A DNA stretch of 64,000 nucleotides from Angiostrongylus vasorum (Eukaryota; Nematoda; Chromadorea; Rhabditida; Metastrongylidae). The stretch lies in NCBI GenBank assembly GCA_018806985.1, contig JADANN010000238.1:141501-205500 (forward strand). The letters run 5' to 3'. The position numbers were made by a program, and so were the translations under genes. Below, in pieces: positions 23,940 to 35,700 of the stretch (the first letter of the stretch is position 1; each line of letters starts with the position of its first letter). The notes below the pieces were generated by a model. That model was not told the DNA's origin, did no database searches, and saw nothing but the letters and a program-made list of their open reading frames with translations.

Positions 23940-26194
23940 GATATTTTTTTTCCCCGAATGCTCGACTGTTTTGTACCTTCAAAGCGCATTTTACGCACTT
24001 TTTTCTAGATGCATTTACATTCTAATACGAAGTTTTGGCAAATCTTAAAGGTTGAAATTTCAAATCCCAAAAGAAGAATTTTAACAAATCTAATTCTACG
24101 AATATGAACTTCGACGTAGTGCAGCGCAACGGCCCGAGAAACTAATCGGGTATAGGGTAGGGCCAAGGAAGTGTTATCGAACCAGCGAGGATGAGGAAGT
24201 TCTTCTGCTTTTTACGACGAAGAAATGAAGGCTTTGGTGAAAGCAAATACCTGTTTGCAAACCTATAGAAGATCTTTCTGTAAACGTCTAAACTATTTGG
24301 AAAATCTGAAAAAAAATTGGAAAGTCGAAGAAACTCGGCAATGAGTGCCACACGAATTGAAAGAGCACCAAGGAAACTTAAAGTTAGCGTCCGCATCTCT
24401 TCTGCGCAGCCAGAGCTACCCATTTCGCGGCCTTATTGTGAAGTGCGACAAGAAAGGTATCCTCTCCGAGAACAGACCACAGCGCGTTAAGTACATGTAG
24501 TGCGATGAAGCTCCGTAGAACTTCCCATGGTCGAAATTACTATGAAAGAAGGTAACGCTAAACGTTTTGTGGTTCGCTGTTGATCTAAACCACTTCAACC
24601 TCCTCAGATTGGGTGAAAGGATTGTAGCGTAGAACTATGTCCAGCAAGTTAAGTAAATGCACCTGAGAATTCAGCAGCGGTTGGATTTTTGGATATAAAG
24701 CCCTGGCGTGCTACAGATGCTTATAAAAATAAGTATGTAAATATCAGCAAGTATGTATGCATATATACAAGAACCGCATAGCCAATTCCATTTGAAACTA
24801 CGACGTAAACGGTAAAAAATAAAATTGGCAATAGATAAGTCTTGCTCCTCCGGCAACGAGATGATGTTAAAATAAAGAGAGCCGCATTAAGAATGAAAAC
24901 TTGGTAGTCATTCAGTATATCAGTGAGAGAACTGCACGAAAATGAAGTAAAATGGTGCGCATGAAAATCACGAGTGCGAATACAGGATTTTTTCGGAGAA
25001 CATCAGGACAACTCATGTATCGATTAAGAAAGGAATTTTTACTAGAGAGGGACACCTGTTGATGGCAGCAGTTATGTTTTGATGATGAAATCCCTGATTA
25101 AAAAAACCAGTGGGTAAAGAGAAGTGACATCATTTTCTCCAGCATTCAAAAAGCGCGCAGTAACTGTTCTTCAACTTCATTGGTGGATCCAAAAATTTCG
25201 AATAATTGTAGAAATTAGCCCATTTGGTCACAGCGAACTTTACGCAGAGTCAATTTCATACGTGAATCGATGAGTAATGCGTAGTCTATCGGATGTTCAT
25301 CCACCCTCTAATGATGTGGGGGTAATTTAATGAAGGGTACGACTTCATCGAGTAGTCGCTGATTTGGTTGTGAACAAGATTTTCCGTCACTCCAGGGAAC
25401 AAAGTCGTCAAATCGGAAATAACATAATCGAGCATATGCAACACTTGCCCAAAGGGAAAAACCGCCCTGATGTCTTAGAACTAGGTGTTATCGAGGTTTA
25501 TCAAACTCTCCGGAAAAATTTTCCATTAAAAAAAATGCTCTTCCTTCTCTTTGTGTTGTCGCTGTGCACTCATCTATTTAACCATTCCCAGAGATACAAA
25601 AAACGAGAGCACCATTGGCCAAAGCCGTCGTTGTTTTTGATGCATTAGTCTCGAAATCTTCAAAAGCACGGGGGTAATTCTAGCTGGTGGACATGCACGA
25701 CCATTCTCATACTATAACAGTTCGTACTAGTTTGAAAGACTACACAGACCAAGGCATCAACGAAATATTCGCCACTCGAACATCGAGGTGTAGTGCGCAT
25801 CTGCTGGCTTATATGTTCGCGTGAAACCGGAATTTTTCCATAACTTTGGCTTCGCATTTGTGATACGGAATACTAAAAATTTCCAGAAAGGAGACGCATA
25901 TAAAAAATCGATGTTACATTTCTCCACACGTCCTCTCAGTCCATATAACCACTTTTAACGTTTCTTCTTTCTTCCCATCACGTATGAAAACTGCTATTTA
26001 GCCACGAAATCTGGTCTGGAGTTTCTTAATAAGATCAGGCCTGAGGCGAAAAGCTAGAAATAGTCTTCACATTTTCTACCACTTGAATTTTTTACATTTT
26101 ACCTATTTGGATTTATCTCAAACTTTTTTTCTTCTAGCATTGACCGTCTCCTTTAATTACCGTACACCACGATGATTGACGTTTTATTTACTGC
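23940..26194. other. no supported gene apart from the 24.8 kb repeat
   Basis: Frames of 60-94 codons (24142-24423, 25364-25648) show no recognised domain and no convincing splice sites. Confidence 0.4.
24776..24883 (-). repeat. inverted partner of the repeat at the window start
   Basis: Its reverse complement matches positions 1-107 with only a few differences, e.g. one extra T in the run before taccgtttacgtcg. Similarity fades just outside. Family unknown. Confidence 0.85.
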
Positions 26195-26360
26195 CTATTA
26201 TTTTTTCACGATGGGGTACTATGTGAAATGCAACTAAAATGACGCTGAGACGTTTGCAAGGCAAGGACTTGAGGCCAGATTCGAACCGCGATTACCTCTT
26301 CCAAGTGCTCATGTGTCACTCACAGCACCACTGATGCTCTTGTTTTGCCTTCCTCTCAGA
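26195..26360 (-). mobile_element. 310-bp family, degenerate copy
   Basis: Plus strand shows aaatgacgctgagacgtttgc, cagattcgaaccgcgatt (B-box reversed) and ttgccttcctctcagacatcg in reversed family order. Confidence 0.5.
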
Positions 26361-26404
26361 CATCGGTTCGAATAATGAATCGATGATTAATGCACATAAA
26401 ATAG

Positions 26405-26600
26405 TACAAAGCGTAACGCTCTTGACGTTGATTAAATCGCTGAGGGATGGGCCATGCTTTCCACTACATCAAAAGCGTTTCGCGGTGGCCTACCGATGAA
26501 CCCAGTCAGGCATGCTACCTTCTCAGAGATGTCAGGTACCAATTTATCGATCCAGTAGGATGGAAGGATTGGTGTGCATAAAATTTGTAAACCAGCTTGC
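26405..26600 (-). mobile_element. SINE-1 copy, head truncated
   Basis: Minus-sense body and 3' end are present (gctgagggatgggccatgc, gcggtggcctaccgatgaac, gatgtcaggtaccaatt). The tRNA-like head is missing or replaced. Confidence 0.65.
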
Positions 26601-26683
26601 CTAAAAGTGGCAGAAACTCGGCTGCCATCAGTTTCCACAATATTGCCACTTTTTTCTTCTTTATTCTTCAGTGTTTGTATAAG

Positions 26684-27025
26684 GGGGCGGATAGCACAGT
26701 GGTAGTTATGTTCGTCATCATGAGCATGGTGCTAGCTCGATTCTGCCTTCGGTTAATCAAGCCTCTTATTCCTCCGGGATCGGGAAATTGGTGCCCGACT
26801 TCTCTGGGAAAAAATCACTCTCTGCAATTCAACTGGGAAAGCTCCAGCCCTGGTATCTCAGGACTCCAGAGAAAATTATGAAATGAAAACCCTCAAGCAA
26901 CAACTGAAGCCACACTTAAAGTTGGAAGATCTTCGCCGACAATGGATGCGAGGAAACGAATTGGATGTGAGAAGTGCTGCGATCCGCACAGTAGACGTGT
27001 AGACGGATCAAACAAAACAAAGCAA
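26684..27025 (+). mobile_element. SINE-2 copy
   Basis: Head gggggcggatagcacagtgg and B-box ctagctcgattctgcc. Body matches the 19.1 kb copy (aactgggaaagctccagccc, ctcaggactccagagaaaat) and ends near gacggatcaaacaaaac. Confidence 0.8.
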
Positions 27026-27489
27026 AAAAATTCTCCAATGTGTGCGAATTCTCTCTTTTTAAAATATACCATTCTTAAGCTCTAAATGATGCTCTCGTCT
27101 TCAGATCTCCTCACTGAAGTGTGTCTTCCAAGATCTGTTTTTTTTTAATTGAAAAATCAATCATGACGATTTTCGCCATTGGGAAGACATCTTTCTGTTC
27201 TCCGAGAGAACATTTGTGCAGACGCCACTGGAGACAGAAAGAGGAGATTATTGATAGCACGGTAAAATCTGTCTGAGTGGGAAAAAAAGGGTTAGCCGTT
27301 TTTGAAGTCACTTATTAAAGCTTTCTCTCTTTACTCTTCTTTCTCCCTTACTCTTTCTTCTCGCTCTTTCGAGGGGATTGCAAAAATTGGCAAGTACTCA
27401 TAAATGCTCCAGTGCACGGAAGTCTTTAGAAAAAAGGCGAAACATTTTCTCGATTAAATGCACTGGAGCCAGAGATCGCAGAGAGCCAT

Positions 27490-27872
27490 CCCAACGGTTT
27501 ACCGCCCCATCGTGGCTGGGAGGTGTTCCTGGGCGTCGGACTGCGATGTACAGTGGGGGATTCGTCCCCCCGGCAAGGTCTCCCAAGCTGAGTAGGACTT
27601 CGGCGTTTCCATCGGGAAGCGTAGCTAAAGGTAAACCAGTACCAGGACCCATCACCGTCCTAGTATCAAAGTCGCATCGTGGCAAATCTCCCTCTGATCC
27701 ACAAGAGATGCGACTGCCCGTGGTGATAAAGACCTGGGGGCAGACTTTGGCCAGACTGACCTTGGAATTCCAAGGAACCACAATGGCTTAGCCAGCAAAT
27801 CTCCTAAAAGTGGAGGTTAAGCTGGGGCCCGCACAACCAGTGAGGACGGGTCATTCAAGTATCAATTATCAA
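27490..27872 (+). repeat. family-4 repeat copy (about 380 bp)
   Basis: Shares ggtttaccgcc..atcgtggctggga, ctcccaagctgag, accaggacccatcaccgtcc, aaagtcgcatcgtggcaaat, cagactttggccagactgac and ctggggcccgcacaaccagt with five other copies. The minus strand is open for 127 codons across it. Confidence 0.88.
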
Positions 27873-28017
27873 GTTAATTATTAAAACCAGGTATAGATTT
27901 GTACGAATCAGTTTGAAAACGTAGGAGTATACATTTGAAATTCGAACAGTGACAATGAAAGTGGTCGTTCTTCGGAAAACAATCTGCATGAATAAACCTT
28001 ACTATCTCACACTTTGA

Positions 28018-28298
28018 CAGGGCGCGGGTGGCACAGTGGTCGGAAGCGCCCTGCAACACACACGTGGAATCTATCCCCTGCTCCCATGGCCCATCAGGCA
28101 TTCCATTCCTCCGGGGTCGGCAAATTGAAACCAGACTTATCTGGGAGGATAGCAGCAGTGGCTCGATACATCGGTAGGCCACTATGTGTCCTTGTAAGAG
28201 CCAGATATAGATTCAATCAGCTCTAAACGATGCTTAATGAAGTCGAATGCATGGCGCATCCTTCAGGGGATTGAACAACGCCGAGAGCTTTTTCTTTA
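28018..28298 (+). mobile_element. SINE-1 copy
   Basis: Starts gggcgcgggtggcacagtgg (A-box), B-box-like gaatctatcccctgctccc, body with ggctcgatacatcggtaggc and end cgccgagagctttttct. Confidence 0.85.
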
Positions 28299-28829
28299 TC
28301 TCACACTAAATGATGTGAATATTTAACTGGTAAGGGCAGATGTAATATGGTGAGACAATCAATCTTGAAAAATAATTTGATCTTTAATCAGTTCCCCTTG
28401 CATGTTTAATTGACGCGAACGCAATTTATTTCAATACTAGGTCTATTTTGCTCTTCCACATTTCGTTAACTGGAGTGTAATTTATTTCGGTGTACAAAAG
28501 GGCTTCCTTTATTACTTGCATTAATTTGATTATAATTCTGTTTTGTATTACCATATTCGTGTATCACGTGGTTTCCAGCACATCTCTTAATTAGTCATTT
28601 TTCTCGCATCCCTCTTCCTCGAACGTCTTCAGCTTTATGTGTATGTTCGACTGTTTCTTGAGAGCACTGTCTTTGAATGCTGGAGGATTTGATTCTCCTC
28701 GGAGTCATGAAGAGCTCTGCTAGGACTTTCCCGAATTGCCATTACAGACGAAAGCCGGCAACGAACCCAGTCAAGCTGAAGCTGTAGTCGAAATCACAAT
28801 GTCAACTTTTTATTTACTGCCCTAATCGG

Positions 28830-29085
28830 CTCCTGGTTTGGGCTCCCCAGATCAATCCCGCTGACGGGTGATTGCTGATGGCAAAGATCGATAGAACTAG
28901 CTGAGAGACAGGCGGAGCGAAAGGTGTGGTGGCGAACGCGTTAGCCCCCGGAAAGAGTAATATCGCGTTCGTTCCCCACCGCAGACACCTGTGGTCCGGA
29001 GTTTTGCATATATCTCAGCATCATTGTGATTATATTTCACCCTAATACGCTGTCATTAAAAAATAGTAGGCAGCAAATAAAAATT
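28830..29085 (+). mobile_element. 310-bp family copy
   Basis: gggctccccagatcaatccc, gctgacgggtgattgctgat, ctagctgagagacaggcgga, ggtgtggtggcgaacgcg, cgcgttcgttccccacc, tatctcagcatcattg. A short deletion removes the acccgca before the A-box. Confidence 0.85.
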
Positions 29086-30126
29086 GACGACATTGTGTAA
29101 AATTTGTTTTAAAATTATTGCAACGAAAATGAGACCCCTGAAAACGAGAAACTTAAGGATGAGTTGTTGCAATCAGCGATGGTATCAAAATTGAGCTACA
29201 CTGAATCGGAACAACGGCTTCAGAACACGATTGAATTCGAATGTTGGAGAGCCGACCAATAACTGGAATAAAGAAGCAACAAGGCGATCTTGTTCTGAAA
29301 ACTGTTCCTCGCTTTTGAGCAAAAAAAATGGCCTTCCCTTTCCATTTCCTTGGTGCATTTTAACATGGGACTAAAAACCGACTTTCTAAATCACGCAATA
29401 GCCTTATGGAAATAGTTGGACACAGTCATTGACCAACGAAACACTTCCTAGTGCGAAATTTTCAGGACATAGGGATTGCAGTGATTTTTTCAGAACTCAG
29501 CAGAAGCCGTTATGTCCTGCAATTTTTTTGAACCCTTGTAAAATATTCCACTACAGCAATCGATCAAATATGCCAAGAAGACCTGTGTCTGCTACCACCA
29601 CTGATCATTTGAAATAGTCCAACTCCGCTGATTGGCAATGCTCAATCACGTATTATGCAACCACGGCTGTAAAAGCCGAAAGAACTGTGGTTGAAGAAAA
29701 GCATGTTCTTCTGTCCAATACATCAGTTGTGCCATCTAGTTTAGCACAAGAATATTTATTAAGTGCGGATATATCCTTTCCTTATGTGCCACGAGGAATC
29801 TTCTCGTTTTTTGTTAGAGAGGGGAGATGACACGTGAATGTAGAATTGAACGGAATAGTTATGTTGAGATGAATGAGGACAGAACTTTCCGCCGTTATGA
29901 AGAAGAGTGAGAAATGAGTTTTGAGCCTTCAGCTTCCCTTCACTGATGTCGAGAGGAATGAGGAATGAGGCAGAACACACTCATATAGCGCCCGCGTAGT
30001 AAATAACAGTTTTGAATATCTGGTAGCATGATAAGATATAACGTAACATGAGGTAAAGAACTGATGGGAAAACCAAATTTCATTTAACCTCATCATTAAA
30101 CAATCCATAATATCTTGTTCGCCTTA
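29086..30126. other. no supported gene
   Basis: Nothing recognised on either strand. Confidence 0.45.
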
Positions 30127-30413
30127 TGAGCTAACACGAGGCTTTGAAAAACTTCTATTCGGCGAACGTTTCAAGGCGTTTTCCTTCTTCGAAGTTGCGA
30201 TGATTCGAGTCGATTGTTCCCCTTCAGTAGTCGTGATACTCTTCTACAGAAGATTCGACGCTATATGGCTGCGAAGGACCAGATCGCAAGGACGAGCTGG
30301 TGTGGATAGTCAGCCTCGGATCATTGCGGTTCCGAGGACGTCGAAGTTGCCGAAACGTTAGCCAAAAAGAAGTTTTATAACAACCTCATGTAAGCTCATG
30401 AGTAGAGAAAATA
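30127..30413. mobile_element. 290-bp MITE-like element with inverted ends
   Basis: Left gagctaacacgaggctttga..cttctattcggcgaacgtttc and right gccgaaacgttagccaaaaa..caacctcatgtaagctc are reverse complements with moderate identity. Same end family as 50869-52205 and the single end at 37727-37800. Confidence 0.6.
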
Positions 30414-30530
30414 TTGTATGTAATACCCAAGACTAACTTTCTATTAACCTCAGCATTGATTGATAATCCGCTGTTTCCCTTCAATAAGCAGACACAAAGT
30501 TGGTATTATAGAATTTGTTAGGATACAATA

Positions 30531-30573
30531 GCTGACGTTCCTGCGGTTCCGCCTTCTTCAGAGCCGTTTATTC
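30531..30573 (-). repeat. ctgaaga/ggcg motif (element end)
   Basis: Minus sense reads cggctctgaagaaggcggaa then ccgcaggaacgtcagct; outer gct/agc complementarity. Degenerate middle. Confidence 0.45.
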
Positions 30574-32762
30574 GTTGTATTTCAATTAGTTGGTAGATAG
30601 GAGCCACACAGAGTGATACATGGGCGAGAACGCCGGTTTAGATAAAGCGACTGCAGTGACTGAAATATCACTGAACACTCTAAGACACTACCTAGTTCGT
30701 AACCATTTGCATGATCGTCTCCATGCGAAACGCACAATTGCACGATTTGCCCTAACGGTTGGGGCGGTGATTGCATGAATTCGTGTGCGTTTTTACCCAA
30801 TCTCTTGTAAATCGTTTGGAATCGAATACGTTGGCAAAGCGGGTAGACCACTCTGCATCCGTATAAAATAGCACCTAGTTGGGAAACTTAAGCAAGGCAA
30901 AATATGCCACTACCCTCGCATATTAAGCAAGGATAAATGAAGAAGATTTTGAAGTAAATTCGCTACCCGCGCACAGGAATCCAAAATATCAGCGCACAGA
31001 AGTCTTGAAGAGTCTTTGATAAATTCTGAAACTCCAAAAATGGAACACAGGGTGGAGCGCTTTGTGATCACCTTCGTACCGGACCCCTTTGACGATTTTT
31101 TTGACCAGGGCCGGATACATTCCTCGCCGTGAAAGTGTCTGTGCGACTGGTCTCCAACAATTATTAGAGGACGTATGAAGAACAAAACACTGAGTTTTTA
31201 AGAGAAGCTGTTTACTATGCAAGTATAAACTCACCTAACAAGTTTAATTTGCTGAGATTTCGAAAGTGCTTGACTGAGCAGTTTGACACCACCTGGCTCT
31301 GCGGAAGGGAAACCGCCCAAACTCCAGCTATTGTGAATAAATAAATGCTGTTATGAACAAATTCTTGTTTACCCATCAAGAAAACAATGAGTTGTAAACA
31401 ATGGCTCGGACTACACACGCTCTAAACGCACCTTCATGTGCCTAAGATGGCAAGAGAGACTTCAAATAGTGGTAATCCACTAGTAATCCACTCCATGAAA
31501 TACTATTTTACATAGTTATGGGTCACCATTCATACTTAATATTTTATGTATTCATTATCGTTTGTTCGCATTTGTTTACTTCATTGCCTAAACCTTCTAA
31601 GGCCGGTAAAATCCTTTTTACCTATGAAAAATAGTCGTCGGTTATAAATGTGTCGAATGTCGAATGTGAATAGAGCAGTTATGATGGAACATTCAACAAA
31701 ATTTCTATAACGAAACAGACTTATGTAAACAAGCGATGTTAGAGTCCTGAAATCATGCTCCGTCAGTAGGTTAATAGAGGAGAGTTGCAATGTCTCATTA
31801 AGAACCAATACTTTTACTGTAGTTCAATAAGCTTGAAGTTAATAAGAAATTTCAAATTTTCAGATAGCAGCCCTTAGAAAGACCAGCCTGGTCTAGTGAC
31901 GAGTCGACTAGGAAATAAGGGCCAATTTTGTTGCTACGAATTTTGGAGACACGTTTTATAACAAGGTTTTTATTGCCCGTCTTGTTGTTGTGTAGCGTTT
32001 TAAGCTAACTTCTTGCTTAGCTGGGTAACGTTCACTGTCAAAACGTTAAATCTACGTCATTTTCTTAACGAGTTCAAACTAAATCATGAGGGCTAACCAG
32101 CAACTGATGACCGCCACTTTAAAGTGGTGTAATCAAAGATGATCACCTACAAACAACTCAGGTAGGTTACAAAGAGACACGGCACTGACAAATTGGAAAT
32201 CATCCTTTCATCTGAAAGCATCGGAAAAGCAAATAAGTTTTCCATGAGTTAAACGACTGCCGAGAAATGGATACTCTTTGAAAACCGAAGAAGACAGGCG
32301 CATTATTTAACTGATTTTAAGCCTAAAAAATGTTTTTTAAACGCTTCATTTGCGCTTGAAGGTAGTTGTAGTAAGTCATCGGTTTTCTACAGTTGGGCCA
32401 ACCTACAATAACTTATGGAATCCCGGAGAAGCGAGCGACCACTTCAGAAGCACTACCTTTTAAGAAACCGGTGAAATACGCGAATTAACGGCGTTACAAC
32501 CTAGCATAACTGATTTGAGAAGGTCCAGTCTGCTTACAAGAAAAGTCTCAAGCAAATATGCACAACTTAGTCTGCTAAAGTTGAACGAAACGGCTTCACC
32601 TGAGATACCGAACTACAAACTGCTGAGAAAATGTGAAAAATCAAACCGCTGTTGAGAATGCTGTCGAAGAATTCATCGCTCTCGTAGCTTTGTTCGGCTA
32701 GCAATATATTTTGATATGTGTTGTACCAGCCGAAATGGATAACATCAACAATGTTTTAGACT
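30574..32762. other. 3' flank of the kinase gene, no supported gene
   Basis: Overlapping minus-strand frames at 30.6-31.8 kb are short and unrecognised. A degenerate tRNA-like remnant is possible at about 33300-33390, in the kinase 3' region. Confidence 0.4.
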
Positions 32763-35700
32763 TTATTTCGATATCACATGTGCTCTCTCCACGAACTTTG
32801 GCCTTGGGATTCGCAGCGTTCTTTCGAGGCGTTTTGCCAGTTCGGCCATCGTGTATCGTTCATTTGGGTTCTCCGACCAACAGCGAACCTGTTAAGAAAC
32901 AAAGTATAACCTTCGTAATAGCTTTAAAATGTAGGAAAGATAGGAAGCAAGCGAGTATCCTCAGTTTAGAATTCAGCGCCGTATTTAGCAGACCTACATA
33001 TGCAAGCACTGCCGTTTCTTCGACAACGGTTATAAGTGCTAAAGAGAGGATGACAACGCGAGTTTTTTTATTTCATCAGCTATTGGTTTTGACGACGAAA
33101 TTTTACTGTCTAGTTTTCAACTTTGCACTAATGATAATGGTAAGACATATGAAGGCGAAATAAAACCTTGACATATTTCTGAATAGCCGGGTGAACATTG
33201 CGTGGGACCTCCATGCGATATCCTTCTCGGACCTGTGAAGTGAAGTATAACGTAGACAAAGCGAAGGAGAGTCATTTGCTTGCACTGATCAAGAATATAT
33301 GAATGGTCACCACTGCCCTGATTAGGAGTCGAATCAGCAACCTAGTGTGTACGCAGTAGGGTATATTGCCTTAACTCATTATGGTACCTGTTTTTCATCA
33401 GTGGATTTTCATCATTATTAGAACAGTTTGGCCCTTATGACACTGTCATACTTTCGCAACAATAGCCTTCGTCCGTGACCTCATACATTTCATGCCTTCT
33501 TCTAACACCTTCGTTGTTAAAGAAAAAAAGAGCAAATCAGGACTTGGTCAGAATTTTAATCCTCGTGAACTCAGTGATTAGACGCCCATATCTCCGCTTT
33601 GAAAATTTTGAATTCATTAGACATGGAATTCTAAAAAACAACTAAAATCTTAAGAAATCTATTATAAGATTTAACTTGAGGTCTCAAGAGGCTCAAATTT
33701 CAGTTTATCTATGCTAGAATGGGCGAAAACAACTTTTTTGCATCAGCTAAATGCCAGTTGTAGCACAAACTATTGAAAAACCCGTTAAAATTTTTTTAAG
33801 AAAGATTCGACACGGCGTCGTTGATCGCCCCTAAATTAGAAAGTTGGTCGAGTTCTTACACACTGATTGACTTCTGCGACGGACATTCCTGGGTATGGTT
33901 CCATGCCATTGTTGTAAATCTCCCAGCACAGAATACCTGAAAACGAACATGACAGAACAACCTTATGAAAGCTAAGCACGATATTTTTTATGCTCACCGT
34001 AGCAGAATACGTCGCTCTTCTGTGTGTAGATAGCCAGTACTAGCGTCTCTGGAGCAAGCCATCTAATTGGGATTCTTCTACTGGGATCCATTTGATAGAA
34101 AGTACCTTCGTGAGCAAAACCAAAATCTGCGATTTTTACCTACAATGCTACATAATGATGTTTCCTAAAAAAAATTAATGCACGCCCTTTGTTGTGCTGT
34201 AGCCCGTAAGTTCATCCGTTTCGAAAGTATAAGAATGTGGAGCTCTACCTTATTGTCACCGTATAAACAGTTCCTCGCAGCGACATCCATGTGAAGAACA
34301 TTTTTTGCGTGTAAGTATTCCAATCCCCAAGCTGCCTGAAGTTTCGTTGTGACAAATTCAAGCATAATGTCTGCAGGCCTGTAATTCTTACTTGCAAACA
34401 CATTTCGTTCTTTTTTATCCATTGGTTGTTCATTGTTTCGAAGGTACATGTCCAAGGCACCGCAGCTCACCTTAAAAATTATGAAGGCTAGTGAAAAATA
34501 AAAATATCGCAAAATGTCTACCATAGCATGGTAGCGGACTTTCTTTCAACAGCGAACAATGCGTAAGAACAATAAAGAATCTTAGTACTAGTACAGAAGC
34601 GTCGGAATCAGACCTCTCAGATAATATTGTCTGCTGCAGTAGTTGATTTGATTATTATGTATCGAATTAGTTAACCTACCAGCTCCATAATCAGCAAAAA
34701 AGGTTCTTGTCCTGCTGCGACACCATAGAGTTTAATCACATTCGGATGGTCAAACTGCCTCATTAGGCGCGCTTCATTCAGGAGTTTTCTGATTTGTTCT
34801 TTTGTCAGAACTTCCAATTTGACCTAAGACAGCATCAACATTTCACCCACACAATGCTTTTTTCGAGCGAGAACGTATGTGACAAACTACGCACAACTTT
34901 CACAGCAACCGTCATCTTAGATCCGTTGCTCAGTTTCAATTTCCCAACGTGCACTGCGCCAAAAGAACCTTCGCCTGAAATTCATGTACATTCAAGCAAG
35001 CATAATTTCACAAATCCTTCAATCTTCAGGTTCGGATCAACAAATCACTCATTGAAAACGGACCCTTCATTGCCTTATTTTTACAAGGAAAAGTGGACAC
35101 TACTACAGCACATTTGTTCCACGACAACAGATTAGAGAATTCGACTCTTTACGACCAATCTAGCAAAAAATTCTTTTTTCTCAGTGAATCTCCTTTAAAA
35201 CAAGACTCACCCAGTTTCTTCGCTATTTTAACATCGTCGTAAGACAGCTCCCAACTTTGACGCATAATCGGGGGTGAGTAGGAACACTTCTTTGGACTGC
35301 AACACAGACAGTTTGACCTTGCTTACGTAGGATTATATAAATTTACTTCGCAACAAAACTTTCCTTACGAAATCTCAAGAAATTCCTAATTTTCTGTTTC
35401 TTTGAACTACTATGAAAACACTATTTGGTGAACCAAAAGAGGAAATTTGGAGGCCTGCTAGCCATAAAGAACGTTTGCGGAGCAATGCATCGAAACAATC
35501 CATTGACGAACAGCACGTGATATGAAGGGTTCAGTACTTTTTTTCGCTTGATTATTAAAAGCATGTGAACTGGGCAATATCCATCCACTCATACGAAATG
35601 CACACTAGGAAGAACGTGCTAGATTAGGTGGTTCGGGCCGGCTCAACGTCCAAAACTGCCCTTCTCCAAAATATAATCTGTTCAAATAAATGTAACATTC

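Noticed and set aside
27378..27791. 137-codon plus frame and its minus shadow as a gene
   Set aside because: Covers a family-4 repeat present at least six times in the window.
32711..33163. 150-codon plus-strand frame
   Set aside because: Lies opposite the last exon of the kinase and has no plus-strand splice or family support.
34165..34524. Minus frame of 119 codons taken as a single-exon gene
   Set aside because: It is kinase exon 7 plus intron read-through on both sides.
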